From: DATKYQ01 sp964640665
Lineage (GTDB): Bacteria > Myxococcota > B64-G9
Assembly (NCBI GenBank): GCA_964640665.1
Contig: CAZXHT010000023.1
Span: 1 to 64,000 of the forward strand
Direction: 5' to 3'
DNA length: 64,000 nt
Below are positions 36,030 to 47,600 of this stretch, piece after piece. Within the stretch, counting starts at the first letter, position 1, and each line of letters starts with the position of its first letter. Position numbers and translations under genes: made by a program. The notes beneath the pieces were generated by a model, which saw nothing but the letters and a program-made list of their open reading frames with translations, was not told the origin of the DNA and ran no database searches.

Positions 36030-39000
36030 GGCGACATCCGGGTTTTCGCAGTGATCGACGTTGCAGTTGTTCTCGGTGCAGGAGTTGCCGTCGTCACACG
36101 GCCTGACCGAGCCACCCCCGCAGACACCGGAATTGCAGGTCTCGCCTATCAGACAAAAGTTGCCGTCGTCGCAGGGTGCGCTGTCCATGGCCGCGGCATC
36201 GTGGACGCAGGAACTCGTACCTTCGTTGCAGGTATCCGCCGTGCACGGGTTGCTATCCGCACAATTCCTCGGCCCGCCGCCGCCGCAGATGCCCGCGCTG
36301 CAAGTCTCTCCATCGACGCAGTACTGCCCGTCGTCACAACCGGCGCCGTTCATGGCGGCGTCGTCATGTTCGCAAATATCCAGGCCGTCGTTGCAATTGT
36401 CGGCCGTGCACTGGTTGCCGTCCGAGCAGTTGCGCGGGCTGCCGCCTCCACACACACCGCCGGTGCAACTCTCGGCCACGGTGCAGAATTGCCCGTCGTC
36501 GCAACCCGTACCGTCCGAAACAGGCAGGTGATCGCACTGGTCGGTCACGTCGTTGCAACTGTCAGCGGTGCAGGGCAGCGCATCGGCGCAGTTTCTGGGA
36601 TTGCCGCCCGTGCAAAAGCCGCCGCTGCAGGTCGTCGCCTGGGTGCAGTAAGAACCGTCATCGCAGGCCGTACCGTCGGCCGCGGCGGCGTTGTTGACAC
36701 AAACGTCGTTGCCCTCGTCGCAGGAGTCGACCGTACACAGGTTGCCGTCCGAGCAGTCGCGCGCGCCCCCGCCCGTGCATGAACCCGAGTTGCAGGAGTC
36801 GTTGATAGTGCAGAACTGCCCATCGTCGCAGGCGTTGCCGTCGGCGGCCGCCGCGTCATGATCGCACTGGTTCGTCCCGTCGTTGCAACTATCCAGTGTG
36901 CAAATGTTTCCGTCCGAGCAGTCGCGCACGCCGCTGCCCGTGCAGGCGCCCCCGGAACACACGTCTCCCATCGTGCAGTATTGCCCGTCGTCGCAGGGCG
37001 TGCCATTCGCACCGGATGCCAGGTGCAGGCAGGCATCGACTGCTTCGTCGCAAACGTCCTGCGTGCACACGTCGCTGTCCGTACAGTCCCGCATGCTGGC
37101 GCCCCCGCAAACCCCCGCGGTGCAGGTCTCCCCCTGCGTGCAGTAGGCCCCGTCGTCGCAGGCCGTGCCGTCGGAGACATCTGTGTTGACGCACTGGTCG
37201 GTGGCGTCGTTGCAGGTGTCCGCCGTGCAGGCGCTGCCGTCCGAGCAGTTGCGAGCCACCCCCCCACCGCACGCGCCCGTAGTGCACGTCTCGCCCAGCG
37301 TGCAGAACTGCCCGTCGTCGCAGGGTGTCCCGTTCACCACCGGGGTGCCAACGCAGGTATCGTTGACATCGTCGCAGACATCGGCCGTGCAGGCGTTGCC
37401 GTCATCGCACGGGTTCGCTACGCCGCCGCACACGCCTCCGGCGCAATTGTCGGCCAGCGTGCAGAACTGACCGTCGTCACACGGCGTCCCGTCCACCACA
37501 GCCGGGTGGTCGCAGGCGTCAGTGCCCTCGTTGCACACGTCCAGCGTGCAATCGTTGGTGTCGGCGCAGTTGCGCGTGCTGCCTCCGGAGCAGGCGCCGT
37601 TCGAACAGGTCTCCCCCACCGTGCAGTAAGAACTGTCGTCGCAGGCTGTCCCTGCCGGTTCGTTCTGATTTACGCACTGGTTGGTGTTTTCGTTGCAGGA
37701 GTCGGCCGTGCACTGGTTGCCGTCCGAACAGTTGAGCGCGCTGCCTCCACCGCACACGCCGCCCACGCAGGTCTCGGCCACCGTGCAGTATTGCCCGTCG
37801 TCGCAGGCCGTGCCGTCGGCCACCGGCAGGTTGGAGCAGGCGTTAGTCACCTCGTTGCAACTGTCCGCCGTGCAGACGCTGGCGTCCGTGCAGTCCCGCG
37901 CCGAGCCGCCGCAGACTCCCCCGGTACAAACGTCCCCCACGGTGCAATACTGCCCGTCGTCGCAGCCGGCTCCGTTGGCAACCGCTGTGTTGAGACACTG
38001 ATTGTTTCCCTCGTCGCAGCTGTCCGCCGTGCAGGCATTGCCGTCATCGCACGGGTTGGGGCTGCCTGTGCAGTTCCCTCCGGAGCAGGTGTCTCCCACG
38101 GTGCAATACAGCCCGTCGTCGCAGCCGGCGCCGTTCATTGCGGCCGAGTCGCTGACGCAGGCGTCCCCGTCCTCATCGCACGAGTCGAGTGTGCAGACAT
38201 CGCCGTCGTCGCAGTTCCTGGCCGTGCCCCCGCAGACACCGTTGGTACAGCTGTCACCCAGGCTGCAGTAGAGGCCGTCGTCGCAAAGCGTCCCGTTGGC
38301 CTCGTTTACGTGATCGCAGGTGTCCAGTGAATCGTTGCAGACGTCGCCGGTGCAGGGATTGCCGTCCGAGCAATCCCGCGCCTGCCCGCCCGTGCAAGCG
38401 CCACCCATGCACGTCTCGGCGATCGTACAGAACTGCCCGTCGTTGCAAATCGTCCCGTCGGGCACCGCATTGTGCAGGCACTCGTCTATATTGTCGTCGC
38501 AAGCGTCCGACGAGCACTGATCACCGTCCGAGCAATCCCGGGCGCCGGCCCCGACGCAGCTTCCGCCGGCGCAGACGTCTCCCACCGTGCAAAAGGCCCC
38601 GTCGTCGCAGGGCGTCCCGTCCACCAGAGGCGGGTTGACGCAGGCGTCGATGCTCTCGTCGCACACGTCGCTGGTGCAGGCGTTGCCGTCCGAGCAATCG
38701 ATCGGCCCGCCGCCGGCGCACACGCCCGCTGTGCAGGTCTCGCCGGTGGTGCAATAGGCCCGGTCGTCGCACGCGGTTCCGTCGGAGACGGCCGCGTTCA
38801 GGCAAGAATCTGCGTCATCGTCACAGCTATCCGCCGTACAGGGATTACCGTCCGAGCAGTTGCGAGTAATGCCTCCTGTGCACGTACCGCCCGAGCAGAT
38901 CTCGCCCAGCGTGCAGTAAGCCCCGTCATCGCAGGGCACGCCGTCCGGCGCCAGGGTGTTGATGCAGATGTCGTCTACCTCGTTACAAGTATCCACCGAG

Positions 39001-39479
39001 CAGGAATTGCCGTCGTCGCAGTCGTTGGCCACGCCCGCGCACACTCCCCCCATGCAGCGATCGTTCACGGTGCAGAACTGCCCGTCGTCGCATTCCGTCC
39101 CGTCCGCCCCCTCGCAGGGTCGCACGTCGGCAACACAGTTGGTCTGTCCTTCGTTGTGGAAGCCCTCGGCGCACACGCACCAGGCCTCCTCGTCGCGCAC
39201 CGCGCAGGTGCCGTAGCCCGAGCAGGTCACTCCCAGGCACGGATTGTCGGTGGACTCCCAGACGCACTCGGGCCCCTCGGCCCGGTAGCCGGCGTCGCAG
39301 ATGCAAACCGCCTTCCCGTCGGCCTCGACGCAATCGCCGTGGCCGGAGCAGTCCACCCCCTCGCAGGAAGTGACCTGTGGCTGGTACCCCTGCCGCCCGC
39401 AGGCGAACAGAAAGACGAAAAGCCCCAGGGTAACGCCGAGAACATTATAATTCCTCTTTTTTCCCGGATTTTTGCACAT
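34002..39479 (-). CDS. Giant Cys-rich repeat surface lipoprotein (19 repeat units) with P domain
   Basis: The 1825-residue protein begins with a lipoprotein signal (LGLFVFLFACG) and no Asp at +2, so outer-membrane sorting is expected. Two EGF-like modules follow (about 35-72 and 79-115). Then come 19 tandem units of 52-55 residues (126-1150), each with about eight cysteines around CDDG.YCT...TC..G.C, a SDGN-type turn and CT.DSC (slime-mould-type repeat). The 675-residue tail has more Cys modules, two beta-sandwich-like segments (about 1260-1400 and 1430-1600), a CGDGTVDPAEECDDND (DUF4215-type) module and a P/Homo B domain at about 1715-1825. It is 98 bases downstream of its larger paralog and may also have its own promoter. 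It is likely a disulfide-rich surface fibre or adhesin. Confidence 0.88.
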   Translation of the reverse strand: MCKNPGKKRNYNVLGVTLGLFVFLFACGRQGYQPQVTSCEGVDCSGHGDCVEADGKAVCICDAGYRAEGPECVWESTDNPCLGVTCSGYGTCAVRDEEAWCVCAEGFHNEGQTNCVADVRPCEGADGTECDDGQFCTVNDRCMGGVCAGVANDCDDGNSCSVDTCNEVDDICINTLAPDGVPCDDGAYCTLGEICSGGTCTGGITRNCSDGNPCTADSCDDDADSCLNAAVSDGTACDDRAYCTTGETCTAGVCAGGGPIDCSDGNACTSDVCDESIDACVNPPLVDGTPCDDGAFCTVGDVCAGGSCVGAGARDCSDGDQCSSDACDDNIDECLHNAVPDGTICNDGQFCTIAETCMGGACTGGQARDCSDGNPCTGDVCNDSLDTCDHVNEANGTLCDDGLYCSLGDSCTNGVCGGTARNCDDGDVCTLDSCDEDGDACVSDSAAMNGAGCDDGLYCTVGDTCSGGNCTGSPNPCDDGNACTADSCDEGNNQCLNTAVANGAGCDDGQYCTVGDVCTGGVCGGSARDCTDASVCTADSCNEVTNACSNLPVADGTACDDGQYCTVAETCVGGVCGGGSALNCSDGNQCTADSCNENTNQCVNQNEPAGTACDDSSYCTVGETCSNGACSGGSTRNCADTNDCTLDVCNEGTDACDHPAVVDGTPCDDGQFCTLADNCAGGVCGGVANPCDDGNACTADVCDDVNDTCVGTPVVNGTPCDDGQFCTLGETCTTGACGGGVARNCSDGSACTADTCNDATDQCVNTDVSDGTACDDGAYCTQGETCTAGVCGGASMRDCTDSDVCTQDVCDEAVDACLHLASGANGTPCDDGQYCTMGDVCSGGACTGSGVRDCSDGNICTLDSCNDGTNQCDHDAAAADGNACDDGQFCTINDSCNSGSCTGGGARDCSDGNLCTVDSCDEGNDVCVNNAAAADGTACDDGSYCTQATTCSGGFCTGGNPRNCADALPCTADSCNDVTDQCDHLPVSDGTGCDDGQFCTVAESCTGGVCGGGSPRNCSDGNQCTADNCNDGLDICEHDDAAMNGAGCDDGQYCVDGETCSAGICGGGGPRNCADSNPCTADTCNEGTSSCVHDAAAMDSAPCDDGNFCLIGETCNSGVCGGGSVRPCDDGNSCTENNCNVDHCENPDVADGTGCQDGLFCTAGDSCLGGVCQPGGGDPCSGNPCANVCNEVSDDCGGCAPAGTVCYSPVQQATCDGACNMTELLTCGYGCNAVRQECNECSPSTTECKGDAEYLCNAEFVCDANGLLQSKTCCTTNRCACDGSMCLEDLCVAAPDMSAGGNLSGTTCDDDDHIPGNCYPGGAACQSVALGGAPEEMFQFTLDDGTGDSKFYTVTLDSGTSALDTTLRVSTICGNEAAQVPTADVCGTPGVEPDWGCSEQSGPETMTMCGLPEGTYYGAVDGPAGDCGNYSMDIGMAQVSLDTGPQAGNISMGGTFSGNTCALTDHFSYPDNILWGNGGCGDCVNLGGGNYDCPDCGVAAATDCTLSPNSNEDRCTYSGIGSKDAVFYMALEYQTGIDISTDGSDFDTVVYIMETGPSGTSPPGPRKICNDDCKVVDGPSHIQTSLAPGLYYVYLDGAGGACGNYVLNAIVSPAAHCGNHVCEVPYESCARCPVDCTCPNCGDGTVDPAEECDDNDTNNGDGCSDMCGIEAGYNCVGEPSQCGILVYETSNCDCAIDDCSAGGPVGSACNTSDYGTRTDTITVPGSCTVLDVNVDMNISHTWRGDLSIELQSPGGTSVTLKAQDVGDSGSDVVGNFNKSLPVDGPGTLDDFNGGAGNGTWTLTIHDWWKGDTGTLNSWGLHLTCQ
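36030..39104 (-). repeat. Tandem 8-Cys repeat array, 19 units
   Basis: By hand count 19 units of 52-55 residues (about 156-165 bases) cover residues 126-1150. Units 1-12 align one-to-one and without length change with units 1-12 of the larger paralog. Unit lengths drift to 55 residues after unit 12, and the last unit is 52. Confidence 0.9.
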
Positions 39480-39505
39480 GGCACCATCCTCATGATCTTT
39501 TTCTC

Positions 39506-39534
39506 ATGCTAACCCGACCCGGTAGGAGGGTCAA
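39506..39534 (-). promoter_or_regulatory. Possible internal promoter of the 1825-residue protein gene
   Basis: TTGACC (39529-39534) and TAGCAT (39506-39511) are spaced by 17 bases on the minus strand, about 27 bases before the ATG. The -10 is poor, so transcription may come mainly from the upstream giant gene. No riboswitch-like sequence is present here. Confidence 0.3.
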
Positions 39535-39577
39535 GATGCGCTTGGTATCAGGCCGGAGAGGACCAGAAGATCGGCGG

Positions 39578-41605
39578 TTACTGGCAGGTCAGGTGCAGGC
39601 CCCAGGAGTTGAGCGTGCCGCTGTCGCCCTTCCACCAGTCGTGGATGGTAAGCGTCCAGGTACCGTTACCGGGACCGCCGTTGAAGTCGGAAAGTGCGCC
39701 CGGCCCATCGACCGGAAGGCTCTTCGGAAAGTTGCCCACCACGTCGACCCCGCTGTCCGTCAAGTCCTGCGCTTTCAATGTCACCGAGGTCCCGCCAGGC
39801 GACTGCAGTTCGATCGACAGGTCCCCGCGCCAGGTGTGGTTGATATTCATGTCGACATTCACGTCCAGTATTGTGCACGAACCAGGGACAGTGATTGTGT
39901 CGATGCGCGTCCCGTAATCGCCGGTGTCACAGGCCGAGCCCACCGGCCCGCCTGCGGAGCAGTCATCGATCGCGCAGTCGCAGTTCGACGTCTCGTAGAC
40001 AAGTATCCCGCACTGGCTCGGCTCGCCCACGCAGTTGTAGCCGTCTTCTATCCCGCACATGTCCGAGCACCCGTCGCCGTTGTTGGTATCGTTGTCATCG
40101 CACTCCTCGGCCGGATCGATGGTCCCGTCTCCGCAGTTCGGGCAGGTGCAGTCGACCGGACACCTGGCGCAACTCTCGTATGGAACTTCGCAGACGTGGT
40201 TCCCGCAGTGGGCCGCAGGTGAGACGATTGCGTTCAGTACGTAGTTGCCGCAGGATCCCCCGGCCCCGTCCAGGTAGACGTAGTACAGCCCCGGCGCCAA
40301 GCTTGTCTGGATGTGCGATGGCCCGTCGACCACCCTGCAGTCGTCGTTGCAAATCTTGCGCGGCCCGGGCGGGCTCGCCCCGGACGGCCCCGTCTCCATG
40401 ATGTACAGCACCGTGTCGAAATCCGACCCGTCCGTCGAGATGTCGATGCCCGTCTGGTACTCCAGCGCCAGGTAGAATACAGCGTCCTTGCTGCCTACTC
40501 CGCTGTAGGTGCAGCGGTCCTCGTTCGAGTTCGGCGCCAGAGTGCAGTCCGTCGCCGCCGCCACCCCGCAGGCGGGGCAGTCATAGTTGCCGCCTCCGAG
40601 GTTGACACAATCCCCGCAGGCGCCCGCGCCCCAGAGTATGTTGTCTGGGTAAGAGAAATCGTCCGTCAACGCGCAGGTGTTGCCGCTGAACGTCCCGCCC
40701 ATCGAAATGTTTCCGGCTTGCGGCCCGGTGTCGAGGTTTACCTGCGACATGCTGACGTCCATCGAGTAGTTGCCGCAGTCGTAGGCCGGGCTGTCGACCG
40801 CCCCGAAGTATGTCCCCTCCGGCAACCCGCACATGGCCATCGTCTCGGGGCCGGATTGCTCCGAACATCCCCAGTCGGGCTCCACCCCGGGCGCTCCGCA
40901 TACATCAGCCGTCGGAACCTGCGCCGTCTCGCTGCCGCAGATCGTAGATACCCTGAGCGCCGTGTCCAGCGCCGATGTACCGCTGTCCAGCGTCACCGTG
41001 TAAAACTTCGAATCGCCCGTCCCGTCGTCCAGCGTGAACTGGAACATTTCCTCCGGCGCCCCGCCCGAGGCCACCGGCTGGCAGGCCGCTCCGCCCGGGT
41101 AGCAGTTGTCCGGAATGTGATCGTCGTCGTCGCAGGTCGTCCCCGACAGGTTGCCTCCCGCGCTCATGTCCGGCGACGCGGCGCACAGATCCTCGAGGCA
41201 CATGCTGCCGTCGCAGGCGCAGCGGTTGGTCGTGCAGCAGGTCTTCGACTGCAGCAACCCGTTCGCGTCGCAGACGAACTCGGCGTTGCACAGGTACTCG
41301 GCGTCTCCCTTGCACTCGGTCGTGCTGGGCGAGCACTGGTTGCACTCCTGGCGGCCGGCGTTGCAGCCGTAGACGCAGGTCAAAAGCTCGGTCATGTTGC
41401 AGGCCCCGTCGCAGGTCGCCTCCTGCACCGGGCTGTAGCACACCTTGCCGGCGGGCGCGCAGCCGCCGCAGTTGTCGTTCACCTCGTCGCAGTTGTTGGC
41501 GCACGGGTTGCCGGTACAGGGGTCGCTTCCCCCGGGCTGGCAAACGCCGGCCGTGCAACTGTCGCCGGCGGTGCAGAACAGGCCGTCCTGGCAGCCGGTT
41601 CCGTC
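39578..41605 (-). repeat. C-terminal 675-residue tail, second copy (paralogous with 34002-36029)
   Basis: It has the same length (2028 bases with stop) as the tail of the neighbouring gene, and only scattered substitutions are visible. Confidence 0.9.
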
Positions 41606-44600
41606 CGCGACGTCGGGGTTTTCACAGGTGTCGGATCCCTCGATACAGTTGTTCTCGGTACACGGGTTGCCGTCATCGCACAGGCGCACCGAGGCGTTCC
41701 CGCAGGCCCCTCCGTTGCAGGTCTCGCCTATCAGGCAGAAGTTGCCGTCGTCGCAGGGCACCCCGTCCATCGCCGCCGTGTCGTGATCGCACGTGGCACC
41801 CCCCTCGTTGCACGAGTCCACCGTGCACTGGTTGGCATCGGCGCAGTTGCGCGGGCTGCCTCCGCCGCAGACACCCCCTGTGCAGGTCTCGCCTACCACG
41901 CAGTAAAATCCGTCGTCGCAGGCGGATCCGTCGGCCGGGGCCGTCTCGTTCTTGCACACGTCGTTGGTATCATCGCAGGTGTCGGCCGTGCACTGGTTGC
42001 CGTCCGAGCAGTTGCGCGCCACGCCGCCGCCGCACACGCCGGCGGTGCACGTCTCGGCCACGGTGCAGTAGGCCCCGTCATTGCAGGCCGTACCGTTGGC
42101 GACTGGATTGTTGTCGCACTTGTCGCCCACCTCGTCGCAACTGTCGGCCGTACAGGCGTCGGCGTCTGTGCAGTCTCTGGCCGAGCCCCCGGTGCAGAAC
42201 CCACCGCTGCAACTCTCACCCACCGTGCAGAAAGAGCCGTCATCGCAGGCATTGCCATCGGCCAATGCCGTGTCGTTCACGCACTGGCCGCCTGCCTCGT
42301 CGCACGAATCGGCGGTGCATGGGTTGCCGTCGCTGCAGGGGTTGGCCGACCCGCCCTGGCAGGCACCGGTCAGGCAGGTCTCGCCCACGTTGCAGAACAG
42401 CCCGTCGTCGCACGAGAACCCGTCCGCCGCCGCCGCGTCGTTGACACAGGTACTGCCTGCCTCGTTGCAAGAATCGACCGTGCATTGATCAGCATCGTCG
42501 CATACCCGCGAAGATCCGCCCAGGCACGACCCGTTCGAGCAGGTCTCGCCGACGTTGCAGTACAGCCCGTCGTCGCAGGCCAGCCCGTTGGCCGCCGCCG
42601 CGTCGTTCTTGCACTGGTTGTTCACCTCGTCGCATGAATCCAGCGTGCAGACGTTGCCATCAGAGCAGTTGCGCGCCGCGCCGCCGGCGCAGGCGCCCGC
42701 GCTGCAGGCCTCGCCCACCGTGCAGAAGGCCCCGTCGTCGCAGGCCAGCCCGTCGGCCGCCACCGCGTCGTTGTCGCAGGTGCTTCCCGCCTCGTTGCAA
42801 GAATCGACCGTGCACGGGTTGGCATCCGCGCAGTTGCGCGCGGCGCCGCCCCCGCAGGCACCGGCGTTGCACGTCTCGCCCACGTTGCAGTACACGCCGT
42901 CGTCGCAGGCCGAGCCGTTGGCCGCCACCGCGTCGTTGACACAAGCGTCGGTCCCTTCGTTGCATGAATCGACGGTGCAGGCGTTTCCGTCCGAACAGTT
43001 TCGCGCCCCGCCCCCGCCGCACACCCCGGCCGTACACGTCTCGCCCACCGAGCAGTAGGCCCCGTCGTCGCAGGCCGTACCGTCCGATACGTTAGAGTGG
43101 GAGCAGGTGTCCGTCGGTTCACTGCAAATATCCATAGTGCACGGGTTGCCGTCCGAACACACTCCCGGGCTTCCGCCGCCGCAGACTCCCGTTGTACATG
43201 TCTCACCGGATGTACAGAACTGTCCGTCGTCGCAGGGCGTCCCGTCCACCAGCGCCGCGTTGACGCAGACGCCGCCCGCCTCGTTGCACGAATCGCTCGT
43301 GCAGCTGTTGCCGTCCGAACAAGACCTGGCGGCTCCGCCAGTGCATGCCCCGCCGGAGCAAGTCTCTCCAGTGTTGCAATACAGGCCGTCATCACAGGCC
43401 AGCCCGTTCGCCGCCGCTGCGTCGTTCTTGCACGTACTGCCAAGCTCGTCGCATGAATCCATCGTGCACGGGTTGCCGTCCCCACAATTTCGCGCCAGGC
43501 CCCCGGAACAGGAACCGCCGTTGCACGTTTCACCCACGCTGCAATATGTCCCGTCGTCGCAGGCGCTCCCGTCGGCAGCCGCGGTATCATTGACACACAC
43601 GTTACCGGTCTCGTCACACGAGTCGACGCTGCAAGGATTGGCGTCCGAGCAATCGCGCGCACCGCCGCCCAGGCAGGCGCCGGCAGTGCAACTATCGCCG
43701 ATGGAGCAGTACTCGCCGTCGTCGCATACCGTGCCATCCGCCACCGCCGGGTGATCGCACGTATCAGTCGTCTCGTTGCACACGTCCGTCGTACAGGCGT
43801 TGCCGTCGGAACAGCCGCGCGGCGCTCCTCCGCCACAGGAACCGCCGGTACAGCTCTCGCCCAGCGTGCAGTAGGCCCCGTCGTCGCACCCTGTCCCGTC
43901 AGACACGTTCAAGTTCTGGCAAGCGCCGAGTCCCTCGTTGCAACTGTCCGTCGTGCACTGGTTGCCGTCCGAGCAGTTCCTGGCCAACCCGCCCCCGCAG
44001 GCGCCTCCCGTGCACGTCTCGGCCACCGTGCAGTACACACCGTCGTCACAGGCCGTCCCGTCCGCCACCGCCAGGTTCACGCAAACATCCGTCACCTCGT
44101 TGCAACTGTCCGCCGTGCACACGTTGGCGTCCGCGCAGTCCCGCGCCGTTCCCCCGCACAACCCCCCGACGCACACGTCTCCCGTCGTGCAGTACAAACC
44201 GTCGTCGCAGACCGAGCCGTCCGCCACGTTCGCGTGGTCGCACTTGCTCCCGGCCTCGTCGCAGCTATCCGCCGTGCAGGCGTTGCCGTCGGAACAAGGG
44301 TTCGCGGCCCCCGTGCAGGCGCCGCCCGAACAGGTGTCCGACACACTGCAGAACAACCCGTCGTCGCACCCGGCCCCGTCCATTGCAGCCCCGTCGTTGA
44401 CGCAGGCCATGCCCAACTCGTCGCAAGAGTCAAGCGTGCATCCGTTGCCGTCGGAGCAGTCACGCGCAGCGCCGCCGCACACTCCTCCCGTGCACAGGTC
44501 ACTCACCGTGCAATACTGCCCGTCGTCGCATCCCGTCCCGTCCGCCTCGTTGGCGTGATCGCAGGTGTCCGTCCCGTCGTTGCAATTGTCCGCCGTACAC

Positions 44601-47600
44601 GGGTTGCCGTCCGAACAGTTCCGCGCCCCGCCGCCGCCACACACCCCTCCCGTACACGTCTCCCCGATCGAGCAGAACTGCCCATCGGAGCACACCGTCC
44701 CGTCCGCCACGTTGTTGTAGACGCAAGCATTCACGTTGTCGTCGCAGGCGTCCGAGGTGCACAGGTTGCCGTCCGCGCAGTTGCGCGACGCACCGCCCAC
44801 ACACGTCCCGGCGGAACACACGTCGCTCACCGTGCAGTACTGCCCGTCGTCGCACGGCGTTCCGTCAACCACCGGCGGGTTCTCGCAAGCGTCGATACTC
44901 TCGTTACAGACATCCGTCGTGCAGGATATCCCGTCCGCGCAGTTCCTCGGCCCGGCCCCGCCGCACACTCCTCCCGTGCAAGTCTCGCCCACCGTGCAGT
45001 ACGCCCCGTCGTCGCACACCGTCCCGTCTCCCACCGCCGCGTTCTGGCAACTGTTGGCCACATCGTCGCAACTATCCTGCGTGCACGAGTTGCCGTCCGA
45101 ACAGTTGCGCGCTATACCTCCAGCGCACGTCCCCGCCGCGCACGTCTCGCCTATCGTGCAGAACTCTCCATCGTCGCACGGCGTCCCGTTCACCACCGCC
45201 GGGTTCAGGCACACCCCGCCCACCGCGTCGCAACTATCCGCCGTGCACGGGTTCCCGTCGTCGCACGGGTTCGGAGATCCACCGCACACGCCGCCGGAAC
45301 ACGCGTCTCCCAGCGTGCAGAACTGCCCGTCGTCGCACGGCGTCCCGTCCACCACCGCCGGATGATCGCAACCATCCGTCCCCTCGTTGCACACGTCCGT
45401 CGTACAAGTGTTGCCGTCCGTGCAGTTCCTCGCCCCGCCTCCCCCACATGTTCCCGCCGTACATACTTCGCCCACCGTGCAGTACTGCCCGTCGTCGCAC
45501 CCCGTCCCGTCCGACACGTTCAAGTTCTCGCAAGCGCCCAGACCCTCGTTACACGTATCGTTAGTACACTGGTTGCCGTCCGTGCAGTTCCGGGCAGCCC
45601 CGCCCCCGCAGGCGCCCCCCGTGCAGGTCTCGGCTACCGTGCAGTACTGCCCGTCGTCGCAGGCAGTCCCGTCCGCCACCGCCAGGTTCACGCACTGATC
45701 CGTCACCTCGTTGCACGAGTCCGCCGTGCACACGTTGACGTCCGCGCAGTCCCGCGCCGTTCCCCCGCACAAACCCCCGACGCACACGTCTCCCGTCGTG
45801 CAATACAAACCGTCGTCGCACCCCGTCCCGTCCGACACCGCCGCGTGGTCACATTTGCTCCCGGCCTCGTCGCAGCTATCCGCCGTACAGGCGTTGCCGT
45901 CAGAACACGGGTTCGCAGCCCCCACGCAGGCGCCGCCAGAACACGTGTCCCCAACCGTGCAGAACAACCCGTCGTCGCACCCCGCCCCGTCCATCGCCGC
46001 CCCGTCGTTCACGCACGCCATGGCCAGTTCGTCGCACGAGTCCAGCGTGCAGCCGTTGCCATCAGAGCAGTCCCGCGACGCCCCGCCGCACACTCCCGCC
46101 GTGCACAAGTCGCCTACCGTGCAGTACTGCCCGTCGTCGCAGCCCATCCCGTCCGCCTCGTTGGCATGATCGCACGTGTCCGTCCCGTCGTTGCAGCTAT
46201 CCACCGTGCATGGGTTGCCGTCCGAACAGTCCCGCGCCCCACCGCCGCCGCACATCCCCGCGCTGCACGTCTCTCCGATCGTGCAGAACTGCCCGTCAGA
46301 ACACACCGTCCCGTCCGCCACGTTGTTGTAGACGCACGCGTCGGTGTTGTCGTCGCAAGCGTCCGAGGTGCACAGGTTTCCGTCCGCGCAGTTCCGCAAC
46401 GCCCCTCCGACGCAGGTCCCGGCCTGACACACGTCGCTCACGGTGCAATAGGCTCCGTCGTCGCACGGCGTCCCGTCCACCACCGGCGGGTTCTCGCAGG
46501 CGTCGATGCTCTCGTTGCACACGTCCGTCGTGCAGGCAATCCCGTCCGCGCAGTTTCTCGGCCCGGCCCCGGCGCAGACTCCTCCCGTGCACGTCTCACC
46601 CACCGTGCAGTACGCCCCGTCGTCGCAGGCCGTCCCGTCTCCCACCGGCGCGTTCATGCAACTGTTCGCCACGTCGTCGCATGAGTCCGCCGTGCACGAG
46701 TTGCCGTCCGAACAGTTCCTCGCAATCCCTCCACCGCACGTTCCCGCTGCGCACGTCTCGCCGATCGTGCAGAACTCCCCGTCGTCGCACGGCATCCCGT
46801 TCGCCACCGCCGTATTCAAACAGACATTTCCAATCTCATCGCAACTGTCCGCCGTACATGCGTTCCCGTCGTCGCACGGGTTTGATATGCCGCCGCACAC
46901 TCCCCCGGAACAAGCGTCTCCCAGCGTGCAAAATTCTCCGTCGTCACACGGCGTCCCGTCCACCACCGCCGGATGATCGCATGTATCCCCCGTCTCGTTG
47001 CACACGTCCGTCGTACAGGCGTTGCCGTCCGTGCAGTTGCGCGCCCCGCCTCCCCCGCACGCCCCGGCCGTGCACACCTCACCCACCGTGCAGTACGCAC
47101 TGTCGTCACACGATGTCCCGTCCACCAGGTTAGTGTTCTCGCAGGCGCCCAGCACCTCGTTACAACTATCCGCCGTACACTGGTTGCCGTCCGTGCAGTT
47201 CCTGGCGACCCCGCCCCCGCAGGCACCCCCCGTGCACATCTCGGCCACCGTGCAGTACGCACCGTCGTCGCAGGCCGTCCCGTCCGCCACCGCCAAGTTC
47301 ACGCACTGATCCGTCACCTCGTTGCACCAGTCCGCAGTGCACACGTTGGCGTCCGCGCAGTCCCGCGCAGTCCCCCCGCACAACCCGCCGACGCAGACGT
47401 CGCCCGTCGTACAGTACAGCCCATCGTCGCAACCGGCCCCGTCAGCCACCGCCGCGTGGTCACACTTGCTCCCGGCCTCGTCGCAGCTATCCGCCGTGCA
47501 GGCATTGCCGTCATCGCACTGGTTGGGAGTTCCCCCGCAAACCCCGGCGTTACACGTGTCCCCCAGCGTGCAGAACAACCCGTCGTCGCAGCCCGCGCCG

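Noticed and set aside
39480..39577. A second GEMM riboswitch in front of the smaller giant gene
   Set aside because: The gap is only 98 bases, and none of the conserved core segments (GGGCAA, GCAAAGCC, GCTGCCG) is present.
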